This document shows, in pieces, positions 23,200-31,886 of a stretch of 53,952 nucleotides of DNA (its first letter is position 1; each line of letters opens with the position of its first letter). The stretch covers positions 1 through 53,952 of the forward strand of contig DATBKW010000115.1 of the NCBI GenBank assembly GCA_036555665.1, given 5' to 3'. The DNA comes from JAOPZW01 sp036555665 (lineage in GTDB: Bacteria > Actinomycetota > Thermoleophilia > Solirubrobacterales > Solirubrobacteraceae). Below the pieces are notes generated by a model. The model made no database searches. It saw only the letters and a program-made list of their open reading frames with translations, and was not told where the DNA came from. Position numbers and translations under genes: made by a program.

Positions 23200-25482
23200 A
23201 TGGCGACCACGAGCAGTGCGATCGGAGTTTCCCGGCGGCGGCTGGACGGCGAGGGCAAGGTCCGCGGCACGACACGCTTCGCCGCCGACCTGCCCGTCGC
23301 GGGGCTGCTGCACGCGCGGCTCGTGCTGGCGGCCGAGGCGCACGGCCGTATCGCGCGCATCGACACCGACGGCGCGCTGGGCGTGCCCGGCGTCGTGGCG
23401 GTGCTCACCGCGGACGACCTGCCGATCGTGCCGGGCACCGCCGGCCGTTCCGGGCAGCCGCTCGCCCGCGAGGAGGTGGTCTACTCGGGCCAGCCGGTGG
23501 CCATGGTGGTGGCCGATACGGAGGCCGCGGCGGCCGACGGCGTCGACGAGGTGCTCGTCGAGATCGAGCCCCTGCCCGCGATCCTGGACCTCGAAGGGGC
23601 GATGGCGCCGGACGCCCCGCTGGCCCGCGTCGACGTGGACGAAGGCGAGGCCGCCGACGTCGGCGCCGCGCACGCCGCGGTCGAGGGCGCCGACGAGGGC
23701 GACGAGAACGAGGACCTGTCGGACAACGTGGCCGGGCGCCAGCGGATGGCGGCAGGCGACGCGGCCGCGGCACTCGCCGACGGCGCGACGACCGCAGCCG
23801 GGACCTTCACCACCAGCTGGGTCCACCAGGGCTACCTCGAGCCGCAGGTGGCCACGGCGTGGCTGGAGCCCGACGGCGAGCTCGTCGTGAGCGCGAGCAC
23901 ACAGGGCGCGTTCAGCACGCGCCAGCAGATCGCCGACCTGCTCGGCTGGTCGCACGACCGGGTGCGTGTGCGCCCGGCGCCGCTGGGCGGCGCCTTCGGC
24001 GGCAAGCTGATGATCCCCGATCCGCTGGCAGCCGCTGCGACCGTGCACCTCGGGCGGCCGGTGCGCCTGGCGCTGACGCGCATGGAGGACTTCGCCGCGG
24101 CCAACCCCGCGCCGGGCCAGCGCCTGGAGCTCGAGGCGGGCGCGAGCGCCGACGGTCGCCTCACCGCGGTGCGCGGCCGGGTGCTGTTCGACCGCGGGAC
24201 CAACGACGAGTTCGGCCTCGAGGCGCTCGGCGCGATGCTCGCCATGGGCCCGTACCGCTGGAGCGCGCGCGACCTGGCGAGCTACGGCGTGCTGACCAAC
24301 CGCGTCGGCTTCGGCGCCTATCGCGCGCCCGCCGCGGCGCCGGCCGCCTTCGCGATCGAGGCGCTGGTCGACGAGCTGGCGGCCGCGCTCGGCCTCGACC
24401 CGATCGAGCTGCGCCTGCGCAACGTCCTGCGCGAAGGCGACACCGGGCCCGACGGCTCGCCCTTCCCGGTCTTCGGCGCCGTCGAATGCCTCGAGCGCCT
24501 GCGCGCCCACCCGCTGTGGGAGCGCCGCGGCGAGCTGCCCGACGACGAGGGCGTCGGCGTGGCGCTCGGCTGGTGGCCCGGCGGCCTGGAGCCCGCGGCC
24601 GCGAGCTGCCGCCTCGACGCCGACGGCCGCCTCACCGTGGTCACCGGCGCCGTCGACATGTCGGGTACCGAGAGCGCCTTCCAGACCATCGCCGCCGAGG
24701 CCTTCGGCTTGGCGGCGGACAGCGTCCGCGTCGTGGCGGGCGACACCGCCCAGGCGCCGTTCGCGGGAATGAGCGGGGGCAGCAAGGTGACCTACACGGT
24801 CGGCCGCGCCGTGCAGCGCGCGGCCGAGGGAGCGCGCGAGCGGCTGCTCGAGGTGGCCGCCACCGAGCTCGAGATCGCGCCCGAGGACCTCGAGATCGTC
24901 GACGGCGAGGTGCGGCCGGTCGGCTCGCCCGATCGGGCGCTGTCGATCGCGTCGATCGCCGCCAAGGTGCTGAGCTTCGGCAGCCCGCACGCGCCGATCG
25001 AGGGCTACGCGGGCCTCGCCCAGACCAGCCGCGCGCCCGGCGCCGCCGCGCACCTGGCGCACGTGCGCGTCGATCGCGAGACCGGCGAGGTGACGATCGT
25101 GCGCCACGTCATCGCCCAGGACGTCGGCCGCGCGCTCAACCCCGCCCTCGTCGCGGGTCAGCTGCTGGGCGGCGTCGTCCAGGGCGTCGGATGGGCGCTG
25201 CTGGAGGAGCTGGCCTACGACGGCGACGGCCAGCTGCGTACCGGCTCGTTCGTCGAATACGCGCTGCCGACGATCGACCGCGTGCCGCCCATCGACCTCG
25301 AGATCGTCGAGGTCCCGGCGCCCGACGGTCCGTTCGGGGCCAAGGGCGTCGGCGAGCCGCCGGTCATCGCAGTCGCCGCGGCGGTCGCCAACGCGATCGC
25401 GGCGGCCACCGGCGCGCGCCTGCGCGAGCTGCCGATGACGCCGCAGCGCGTGTGGCGCGCGCTCAACGGCGCGGCCGGGTAG
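23200..25482 (+). CDS. Xanthine dehydrogenase-family molybdopterin-binding (large) subunit
   Basis: A 760-residue large subunit of the molybdenum hydroxylase family (CO dehydrogenase CoxL / xanthine dehydrogenase / aldehyde oxidase). The N-terminal aldehyde-oxidase a/b hammerhead domain covers about 1-115; the two molybdopterin-binding halves follow (APLGGAFGGK, GFGAYRAPAAAPAAFAIE, and GAKGVGEPP near the end, whose glutamate is the usual base). It lacks the CoxL active-site loop with the selenium/sulfur cysteine (AYRCSF), so it is not a form I CO dehydrogenase; the substrate is unknown. No FAD or 2Fe-2S subunit gene is adjacent, which is unusual. Confidence 0.88.
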   Translation: MATTSSAIGVSRRRLDGEGKVRGTTRFAADLPVAGLLHARLVLAAEAHGRIARIDTDGALGVPGVVAVLTADDLPIVPGTAGRSGQPLAREEVVYSGQPVAMVVADTEAAAADGVDEVLVEIEPLPAILDLEGAMAPDAPLARVDVDEGEAADVGAAHAAVEGADEGDENEDLSDNVAGRQRMAAGDAAAALADGATTAAGTFTTSWVHQGYLEPQVATAWLEPDGELVVSASTQGAFSTRQQIADLLGWSHDRVRVRPAPLGGAFGGKLMIPDPLAAAATVHLGRPVRLALTRMEDFAAANPAPGQRLELEAGASADGRLTAVRGRVLFDRGTNDEFGLEALGAMLAMGPYRWSARDLASYGVLTNRVGFGAYRAPAAAPAAFAIEALVDELAAALGLDPIELRLRNVLREGDTGPDGSPFPVFGAVECLERLRAHPLWERRGELPDDEGVGVALGWWPGGLEPAAASCRLDADGRLTVVTGAVDMSGTESAFQTIAAEAFGLAADSVRVVAGDTAQAPFAGMSGGSKVTYTVGRAVQRAAEGARERLLEVAATELEIAPEDLEIVDGEVRPVGSPDRALSIASIAAKVLSFGSPHAPIEGYAGLAQTSRAPGAAAHLAHVRVDRETGEVTIVRHVIAQDVGRALNPALVAGQLLGGVVQGVGWALLEELAYDGDGQLRTGSFVEYALPTIDRVPPIDLEIVEVPAPDGPFGAKGVGEPPVIAVAAAVANAIAAATGARLRELPMTPQRVWRALNGAAG

Positions 25483-25492
25483 AACGCGCGCC

Positions 25493-25900
25493 ATGCCCAC
25501 GCCACCACTCCCCGACGAGCTCCAAGCGGTCCTCGCCAAGCCCAACCCCGCCGTCATCGGCACGGTCGCGCCCGACGGCACGCCCAACACGGTCGCCACC
25601 TGGTACCTGTGGGAGGACGGGCGCGCGCTCGTCAACATGGACGAGGGGCGCCGCCGGCTCGACTACTTGCGCAGCAACCCGCGCGTCTCGCTCACGGTCC
25701 TCGACAGCGACCTGTGGTACCGCCACATCACCCTGCACGGGCGGGTGGCGCTTCAGGACGACGCCGATCTCACCGACATCGACCGTCTCTCCACGCACTA
25801 CATGGGCAACCCATACAGTCAGCGCGATCGCGGCCGCGTGAGCGGCTGGATCGAGGTCGACAGCTGGCACGCCTGGAACGGCGGCCGTCCCTGGGAGTGA
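25493..25900 (+). CDS. PPOX-class F420-dependent pyridoxamine oxidase-like enzyme
   Basis: A 135-residue split-barrel flavin/deazaflavin-binding protein. VIGTVAPDGTPNTVATWYLWEDG and RRLDYLRSNPRVSLTVLD are typical of the actinobacterial F420-binding PPOX-like branch. Substrate unknown; relatives reduce biliverdin or other conjugated compounds. It starts 10 bases after the stop of the molybdenum-hydroxylase gene and is likely co-transcribed; the TAG stop with AAC (TAGAAC) is only a partial match to the -10 pattern. It converges on the FAD oxidoreductase gene with a 3-base gap. Confidence 0.82.
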   Translation: MPTPPLPDELQAVLAKPNPAVIGTVAPDGTPNTVATWYLWEDGRALVNMDEGRRRLDYLRSNPRVSLTVLDSDLWYRHITLHGRVALQDDADLTDIDRLSTHYMGNPYSQRDRGRVSGWIEVDSWHAWNGGRPWE

Positions 25901-25903
25901 GCC

Positions 25904-27283
25904 TCAGACCGCTGCGGCCAAACGCGCGAGCAGCTCGTCGCGCGGCGGGCCCGGCGGCGCGGGAGAACGCGCCCCGAGCTCGGCGAGGATGCCCTCGATG
26001 CGGTCATGCAGGGCGTCGTCCTCGTCGAAGACGGCGGTGCGCTCGAGCAGGCCGATGCGCCGGATGATGCCGCGCAGGACCGCGTCGTCACGTGGCGCCG
26101 CGGCCAACGCGCCCACGAACGAGAAGAGCGGATAGCAGGCGTCGCGCCGGGTGATGTCCAGTGGCTCGCCACGCCAGCGTTGCGCGCGCGCCGCGTCGGT
26201 CGCGCAGGCGAGCGCGTGGCGTTCGCGCGCCTCGGGGCCGGCGTCCGCGCGAAAGCGCTCCACGATCGCGTCCGCGTCGGGCGCCTCCGCGGCCGCGCGC
26301 GCCAGCGCATGCGCGTGGGCGAGCGAGAACGACAGGCCATAGGCGAAGGCCGGATCGGTATGGCAGAAGCCGTCGCCCGTGGCGACGATCCCCGCCACGC
26401 CGGGCTCGCCGGTCCGCTCGACGTTCATGAGGCCGCCCATCGGCATGACGCCGGTGATCGGCGTGCCGTAGTCGGCCGACGTCATCACATCGAGCGGCGC
26501 GATCTGCGCGCACGCCGCGCGCCAGGCCACGTCGTGGCGTAGCACGCGCAGGTCGTGGTCGGCCGCGGGGGCAAGCAGGATCACCGCGAACGTCCGGTTG
26601 TCGCCCCGGAAGGTGTTGAAGCCCATGTACCCGAGATCGCCGCGCGGGTTGAGAACCGGCGCGTCGAGGTGCTCGACGCCGTCGGTCAGCGCGAAGTAGC
26701 GGCAGTAGTAGATCGCGCCCGAATCGGTGGGCTCGCCCGCCGCCCGCGGCCAGCCGGGCGGGCAGCGATAGCGACCGAGCGCGTCGACGACGACGTCGCC
26801 GCGCACCGGATCGCCGTCGTCCACCGCGACCGCCGTCGCGCGCGGCGCGCCGTCGGCACTCGTCACCAGCCCCGTCACCCGCACGCCCGCCCGCAGCTCG
26901 ATCGCGGGCTCGGCCGCGGCGGCGCGCCGCAGCGCCCATTCGATGACCGGTCGCCGGACCCACAGATACACGAGGTCCTCGTCGCCGGGCTCTCGCCGGC
27001 CGTGGAGCTTGGCCGCGAGGTCCTGCGGGTCGGCGCCGGCTTCCACGAGCGCCTCGAGGACGTCGGGCGCCCACTCCGACAGCAGCCGCCGGCCGCGCGG
27101 GAGGAACGTGTGCGGCTGCAGGTAGTGGGGGATCCCCCGCCGCTCCACGTCGAAGACATCCAACGGCGACGCGCCGGGGGCGACGACGTCGCGCTCGAGC
27201 ACGACGGCGTCGTGGCCCGCCCGCGCAAGCGCGAGCGCCGCCGCGAGCCCCGCGACGCCGCCGCCGGCGACGACGAACCTCAT
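25904..27283 (-). CDS. FAD-dependent oxidoreductase/monooxygenase
   Basis: A 459-residue flavoprotein. The N-terminal dinucleotide-binding motif VAGGGVAGLAAALALARAGHDAVVLERD (GxGxxG, glutamate at the end of strand two) binds FAD, and GDGFCHTDPAFAYGLSFSL is the second FAD motif of the PHBH-like monooxygenases and halogenase relatives. Lysine and tryptophan motifs of true tryptophan halogenases are not obvious, so a hydroxylase or dehydrogenase acting on an aromatic or polyketide-like substrate is as likely. TAGCGT (27290-27295) lies 6 bases before the ATG and its TAG is the LtrA stop codon. Confidence 0.8.
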   Translation of the reverse strand: MRFVVAGGGVAGLAAALALARAGHDAVVLERDVVAPGASPLDVFDVERRGIPHYLQPHTFLPRGRRLLSEWAPDVLEALVEAGADPQDLAAKLHGRREPGDEDLVYLWVRRPVIEWALRRAAAAEPAIELRAGVRVTGLVTSADGAPRATAVAVDDGDPVRGDVVVDALGRYRCPPGWPRAAGEPTDSGAIYYCRYFALTDGVEHLDAPVLNPRGDLGYMGFNTFRGDNRTFAVILLAPAADHDLRVLRHDVAWRAACAQIAPLDVMTSADYGTPITGVMPMGGLMNVERTGEPGVAGIVATGDGFCHTDPAFAYGLSFSLAHAHALARAAAEAPDADAIVERFRADAGPEARERHALACATDAARAQRWRGEPLDITRRDACYPLFSFVGALAAAPRDDAVLRGIIRRIGLLERTAVFDEDDALHDRIEGILAELGARSPAPPGPPRDELLARLAAAV

Positions 27284-27292
27284 TCGCCCACG

Positions 27293-28543
27293 CTATCTGC
27301 TGAGCTGCAGGCGCTCCACCGCCTCGGTCACGTGGCGGTGGCCGAACGTCTCGTGGCACACGACGGTCACCGCCGGCGCGAGCGCGAGGACGACGAGGCA
27401 GACCGCCATGTCGACGCCCGCGGCCGCCAGCAGAACCGAGAGGACCAGCACCGCGATCGTGCCGGCGATCATCCAGTAGTGCTCCGGGTCGCGCCCCCGC
27501 ATGAGCACCCAGTACAGCCAGTAGAACATCACGACGTAGACGGCGACCGGGATCGCCACGCTGAGCACGACGCCGGTCGTGCCGATCCGCGCCTCGTCGT
27601 CGAGGGCGAGCGCCGCGACATGCAGGCCCGCTCCCATGGCCGCGAGGGACCCGAAGATCACCAGGTGGCCGTAGCCGAACGCGAACGATCGCTCGCGGTG
27701 GCGCACCAGCGGCTCGGCCCACGGCACCACGAAGTACATCCACCAGCAGCCGAAGGTCAGCCCGATGCCGGCGATGGTCACCAGCGCGGCATCGACGGTC
27801 CAGCCGGCCTCGCCGTGGATGACCGCGTTCAGCGATGCGACCGTGCCGATGATGACCTCGCCGAGCGTGATGATCACCAGCAGCCCGTAGCGCTCGGCGA
27901 TGTGATGCGGATGCCACGGCGTGCCGCCCTTGCGTTCGGCGATGAACGGGCCGACCAGCTCGAAGGCGATGAGGACGCCGAAGGCCACGAACGCCGCACC
28001 GACCGACAGGCCGATGATCGCCAGGGCGACCCAGCCGACCTGGGCGATACCGACCGTGGTCATGTACGACTGGGCGGTACGCCTGCGCTCGCTGTCGTGG
28101 CGCGAGACCTGCCACCACAGGAACACCAGCGCGACGCGCATGATCACGTAGCCCGCGACCACCACGCGGTTGTCGAGCGTGCCGCCCTCGTCGATCGAGC
28201 TGAACATCTGCGGCAGCCCCAGCGACAGGACGATGACGCCGGCCATCTGGACCATCGTGGCCAGGCGGAAGACCCAGTCGTCGGTGTCGTAGGCCGACGC
28301 GAACCACGAGTAGTTCACCCACGCCCAGCTCACCGCGAACGCGGCGAAGGCGAACCCGGCAACGCCGGCGCCGATGTGATCCTCCGCGACGTAATGGGCC
28401 ATCCCGTCCGCCGCGGTGCCGAACGCGACGACGATCGTGAGGTCGTAGAGCAGCTCCAGCGGGGTGGAGGTGCGGTGGCTCTCGTCGGGATCCCGGCCGG
28501 TGAACCGCCGGCGGTGGTGGGACCGGTCGGGCGCCGTCGTCAC
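27293..28543 (-). CDS. Low temperature requirement protein A (LtrA) family membrane protein
   Basis: A 416-residue membrane protein with about 11-12 hydrophobic helices. TSTPLELLYDLTIVVAFG near the N terminus and HHIAERYGLLVIITLGEVIIG in the middle are the LtrA signatures. Its biochemical role is unknown; the founding Listeria mutant failed to grow in the cold. It starts with GTG inside the stop of the alpha/beta hydrolase gene (4-base overlap), so the two are coupled, and the FAD oxidoreductase follows 9 bases later. Confidence 0.9.
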   Translation of the reverse strand: MTTAPDRSHHRRRFTGRDPDESHRTSTPLELLYDLTIVVAFGTAADGMAHYVAEDHIGAGVAGFAFAAFAVSWAWVNYSWFASAYDTDDWVFRLATMVQMAGVIVLSLGLPQMFSSIDEGGTLDNRVVVAGYVIMRVALVFLWWQVSRHDSERRRTAQSYMTTVGIAQVGWVALAIIGLSVGAAFVAFGVLIAFELVGPFIAERKGGTPWHPHHIAERYGLLVIITLGEVIIGTVASLNAVIHGEAGWTVDAALVTIAGIGLTFGCWWMYFVVPWAEPLVRHRERSFAFGYGHLVIFGSLAAMGAGLHVAALALDDEARIGTTGVVLSVAIPVAVYVVMFYWLYWVLMRGRDPEHYWMIAGTIAVLVLSVLLAAAGVDMAVCLVVLALAPAVTVVCHETFGHRHVTEAVERLQLSR

Positions 28544-29346
28544 GCGCGCTGACGCAGCAGGAAGTCGAGCGTCGTGCGGTTGAAGGCCTCCGGGTCCTCG
28601 TGCAGCCCGCCGTGCGACAGGTGCTCGAAGACCACCAGCTCGCTGCCGCCGATCCTGTCCTTCAGGCGATTGGCGAAGCGCGCCGAGCAGACGAGGTCGT
28701 GCGCCCCGACCGTGATGAGGGTCGGCGCCCGGATGTCACCCAGCACGCCGGTGGCATCGTGCGACAGCGCCGCGTCGCTCTGGGCCAGGAACGCGTCGAG
28801 CGGCTGGGCGGGGCGGCCGCGCACGAAGTCCACCAGCGTGTCGACGAACTCCGGGCGATCGACGTACATCTCGGGCGTGAAGCACAGCGGGAAGATCGCG
28901 TCGATCACCGCATCGGCGACGGTCGGCAGCGACGCCGCGACCCTACGCCAGAGCTCGACGATCTTCGTCAGATAGGCATCGCTGGCGTCCCAGGCGCTGT
29001 GCAGCGACAGCGAGCGCACGCGCTCGGGGTAGCGGGCTGCCAGGTGCATGCCCACGGCGGCGCCCAGCGAGACGCCCGCGACGTGCGCCTGCTCGACCCC
29101 GATGGCATCGAGGACGGCGTGGACCTGCTCGGCGTAGCCGTCGGTCGAGTATGGGCCCGGGGGCTTGTCGCTCTCGCCGGTGCCCGGAAGGTCGATCGCA
29201 ATGCAGCTGAAGTGCTCCGTGTACGCGGGAAGCTGAAACGCGTAGCACGCGTGGTCGGCGGACAGGTAAGGAATGAGCAGGAGCGGCTCGCCCTCGCCCT
29301 GAACGTCGTAATTGATGGTCAACCCGTCGACGGCGATCTGAGGCAT
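28540..29346 (-). CDS. Alpha/beta hydrolase
   Basis: A 268-residue alpha/beta hydrolase with the nucleophile elbow GVSLGAA (serine about residue 95), an oxyanion-side DLPGTGESDKP segment, an acid in VGAHDLV and a histidine in FEHLSHGG. Soluble; the substrate (ester, lactone or similar) cannot be told. The start at 29346 (MPQIAVDGLTINYDVQGEG) fits the first beta strands better than the ATG 36 bases upstream. First gene of a three-gene minus-strand run with ltrA and the FAD oxidoreductase. Confidence 0.86.
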   Translation of the reverse strand: MPQIAVDGLTINYDVQGEGEPLLLIPYLSADHACYAFQLPAYTEHFSCIAIDLPGTGESDKPPGPYSTDGYAEQVHAVLDAIGVEQAHVAGVSLGAAVGMHLAARYPERVRSLSLHSAWDASDAYLTKIVELWRRVAASLPTVADAVIDAIFPLCFTPEMYVDRPEFVDTLVDFVRGRPAQPLDAFLAQSDAALSHDATGVLGDIRAPTLITVGAHDLVCSARFANRLKDRIGGSELVVFEHLSHGGLHEDPEAFNRTTLDFLLRQRA

Positions 29347-29439
29347 GCGGACATGATCGCCCCGAGACGGAGGTCGCGGCAACGAAAATACGCAACCTTC
29401 CGGATGTCGGCGCGGCCCCGGAGGCGTACGGTCTGGCGC

Positions 29440-29802
29440 ATGGACAACCTCGGTCAGCGCTTCGCACGGTCATTGGCGAGCAAGGACTTCGACGGGGTCG
29501 CGAGCCTCCTTCACCCGGAGATCGACTTCCGCGGGCTGACCCCGAGGAGGACCTGGGAGGCCTCGGAGCCCGAGCAAGTCGTCGACGGCATCCTGCGCCA
29601 GTGGTTCGAGGACTCCGACGAGATCGACGAGCTGGTGTCGGTCGAGACCGGAGCGGTCGCCGACCGGCAGCGAGTCGCCTATCTGCTGCGCGGCCACAAC
29701 GGCGACGGCCCGTTCGTCGTCGAGCAGCAGGCCTACTACGCCGAGCGCGACGGGCGCATCGACTGGATGCGCGTGCTCTGCTCGGGCTTCCGGGCGCCGT
29801 AG
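29440..29802 (+). CDS. SnoaL/NTF2-like small protein
   Basis: A 120-residue single-domain protein with the cone-shaped NTF2/SnoaL pattern: FARSLASKDFDGVASLLHPEIDFRGLTP at the start, then alternating beta strands ending in DGRIDWMRVLCSGF. Function within this superfamily ranges from isomerases to binding proteins and cannot be assigned. TACGGT (29427-29432) lies 7 bases before the ATG. The DUF427 gene begins at the very next base after its stop codon. Confidence 0.78.
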   Translation: MDNLGQRFARSLASKDFDGVASLLHPEIDFRGLTPRRTWEASEPEQVVDGILRQWFEDSDEIDELVSVETGAVADRQRVAYLLRGHNGDGPFVVEQQAYYAERDGRIDWMRVLCSGFRAP

Positions 29803-30627
29803 ATGGGCGTCCGGGTCCGCGAACTGCTGATGGGCGAGCTCGGCTCGCTGCGCTACGAGCCGACCGACAAGCGGATCCGTGCCGTGTTCGGCGACCGCAC
29901 CGTGATCGACACCACGCGCGCCATGCTCGTCTGGGAGCCCAAGCGCGTGGTGCCGAGCTACGCCGTGCCGGCCGAGGACATCGACGCGCAGATCGGCGAG
30001 CAACCCGCCGCCGACGCGGCGGCCGACGAGGCCACGGCCGGCGTCCCGCTGGCCGGGCGCTCGGTGTACGACCCCAGCATTCCCTTCTCCGCCCACACCT
30101 GCGAAGGCGAGCCGCTGACCGTGAGCGTGTCCGGCCACGAGGCGGCGGCGTTTCGCCCCGCCGACGCCGACCTCGCCGGTTACGTCGTGCTCGACTTCGC
30201 CGCCTTCGACGCCTGGTACGAGGAGGACGAGCGCAACGTCGGCCACCCGCGCGACCCGTTTCACCGCATCGACATCGTGCACAGCTCACGGCAGGTCCGC
30301 GTCGAGGCCGGCGGCGAGGTTCTCGCGGAGTCGACGAATCCCTATCTCCTGTTCGAGCCGCCGCTGCCCGTCCGCTACTACCTCCCGCGCGAGGACGTGC
30401 GCACCGATCTGCTGCGACCCAGCGACAGGATCACGTTCTGCGCCTACAAGGGCCAGGCGTCGTACTGGTCGTTCGCGGACGAGGAGGCGCTCGTCTGGAG
30501 CTATCTGCAACCGCTGCGCGACGCGGTCGAGGTCACCGGGCGCATGGCCTTCTTCAACGAGCGCGTCGACATCGTCGTCGACGGCGCGCGGGCCGAGCGC
30601 CCGCTCACGCCCTGGTCGCGGCCGTAG
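29803..30627 (+). CDS. DUF427 domain-containing protein (two copies)
   Basis: A 274-residue protein with two DUF427 units, about 18-105 and 150-255. The second shows the family core: VRVEAGGEVLAESTNPYLLFEPPLPVRYYLPREDVR then TFCAYKGQASYWSF and a closing FFNERVDIVVDG. DUF427 proteins are common in actinobacteria and have no known activity. It abuts the SnoaL-like gene without a gap and overlaps, on the opposite strand, the end of a methyltransferase remnant by 23 bases. Confidence 0.85.
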   Translation: MGVRVRELLMGELGSLRYEPTDKRIRAVFGDRTVIDTTRAMLVWEPKRVVPSYAVPAEDIDAQIGEQPAADAAADEATAGVPLAGRSVYDPSIPFSAHTCEGEPLTVSVSGHEAAAFRPADADLAGYVVLDFAAFDAWYEEDERNVGHPRDPFHRIDIVHSSRQVRVEAGGEVLAESTNPYLLFEPPLPVRYYLPREDVRTDLLRPSDRITFCAYKGQASYWSFADEEALVWSYLQPLRDAVEVTGRMAFFNERVDIVVDGARAERPLTPWSRP

Positions 30628-30821
30628 CGACGAGCAGCACGCCCGCCCCGATCGGCACGATCGACGCCGTCACGCGCGCGTCGGCGTCGACGCGTGCGGA
30701 ACTCGGCGACCTCGTCGGCGTGCGAGAGGACATTGTCGACGGCGAGCAGGCCCGGGCGCGCGAGCACCCGCGCGAGGTCGGGCCGGTAGCCCGCGTGCCG
30801 CGTACGCGCGCCGCTCGGGAT
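30605..30821 (-). pseudogene. 3' remnant of a class I SAM-dependent O-methyltransferase
   Basis: Between opcA and the DUF427 gene the minus strand encodes the C-terminal end of an O-methyltransferase, split across two frames. One frame gives HAGYRPDLARVLARPG then LLAVDNVLSHADEVAEF; the next frame continues VDADARVTASIVPIGAGVLL to a stop at 30605. Joined, they match the last 60-70 residues of the O-methyltransferase family. The SAM-binding part is missing, so the gene is truncated at its 5' side and frameshifted near 30685. Confidence 0.7.
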
Positions 30822-31886
30822 TCACGGCACCAGTGCGTTGGCCGCTTCGAGCGCCGGCCGGTAGGTCGGGTCGCGCAGCAGCGCCTGGCGGATGCCCTCG
30901 CCGAGGATGCCCGCCTCGCCCCGCGAGGCGCCGAGCACCGTCCACTCGCGCTCCTGGCCCTTGCGGTTGCGATAGCGCGCGTGCAAGCCGCCCGGCCCAC
31001 GGTCGAGCTCGAGGTGGCGGCCGGATGCCGTCTCGAGCGTCAGGCCGGCGAGGCCGCGCACGTCCTGGCGCGGCTCGGGCTCCAGGCACAGGTCGACGTC
31101 CTGGCGGCGCGCGTGCGACTTGCCGGTCAGCGAGCCGTTGCGGGCGATGAGCCGCGACGGCTCCCATTGCAGGCGCGAGGCGAGCCAGCCGATGAGCAGC
31201 AGCCCCGCCGCCGTGGAGTCGGGGTGGTGGCGGATGGTGACCGAGCTGATGACCTCGAGGTCGGGCCGCAGATGCGCCGTGTCGAACGTCGCGGCCACGC
31301 GCTCGCGCCAGGGCGTCGAGCGCAGCCACGCGAGGTCGACGACATAGGCCTTGCGCGACAGTTCCTGGGCGCGCGCCAGCGCGTCGTGGAGGTCGGGCTC
31401 GTCGACCGAATCCAGCAGCACGACCTGCGCGAGCCCGAGCAGCTCGTCGATCGCCTCGGGGTGCCCGTGGGGCGACCACAGCAGCGTCGGCAGGTCGGTC
31501 ACCACCAGCGGATCGACGATCGTGTCCAGCGCGGGCAGGTGCTTGTCGCCGACGTCGACGATGACCGTCTCGCGCAGCAGCGCGAACTCGCCCGCCTTGG
31601 GGTGCACGTCGGTGGCGATCGTCGCGACGGCGTCGAGCTTCTCGCGCCCGGGCTCGATCGCCAGCACGACCGTGCGCGAGGCGTGATAGCGCCCGACGTT
31701 GCGCAGGCGGTTGGCGATCTCGCCGCTCCACGCCTTGTCGACGACGCAGACCATGTTGAGCACGCGCGCCGGGGAGAACGACTCGTTCTCGGCGTGGCGC
31801 TCCTTGAGCATCCTGCGCAGCGCCTCCTCGATCTGCCCGGGCGTCGTGTCCTGCGCGGCCCAGTGGCTGTCGGAGACGCCGGGCAT
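30822..31886 (-). CDS. opcA: Glucose-6-phosphate dehydrogenase assembly protein OpcA
   Basis: A 354-residue OpcA, the actinobacterial and cyanobacterial protein that assembles or allosterically activates Zwf. ARVLNMVCVVDKAWSGEIANRLRNVGRYHASRTVVL is a typical opening, and the C-terminal part carries the usual GLHARYRNRKGQEREW pattern. The start MPGVSDSHWAAQDTTPGQIEEALRRML at 31886 shares one base with the zwf stop (TGATG), so translation is coupled. It is the last intact gene of the glucokinase/tal-pgi/zwf/opcA operon. Confidence 0.93.
   Translation of the reverse strand: MPGVSDSHWAAQDTTPGQIEEALRRMLKERHAENESFSPARVLNMVCVVDKAWSGEIANRLRNVGRYHASRTVVLAIEPGREKLDAVATIATDVHPKAGEFALLRETVIVDVGDKHLPALDTIVDPLVVTDLPTLLWSPHGHPEAIDELLGLAQVVLLDSVDEPDLHDALARAQELSRKAYVVDLAWLRSTPWRERVAATFDTAHLRPDLEVISSVTIRHHPDSTAAGLLLIGWLASRLQWEPSRLIARNGSLTGKSHARRQDVDLCLEPEPRQDVRGLAGLTLETASGRHLELDRGPGGLHARYRNRKGQEREWTVLGASRGEAGILGEGIRQALLRDPTYRPALEAANALVP

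Noticed and set aside
23200..25482. Form I CO dehydrogenase (coxL)
   Set aside because: The diagnostic AYRCSFR active-site loop is absent (AYRAPAAAP is seen) and coxM/coxS are not nearby.
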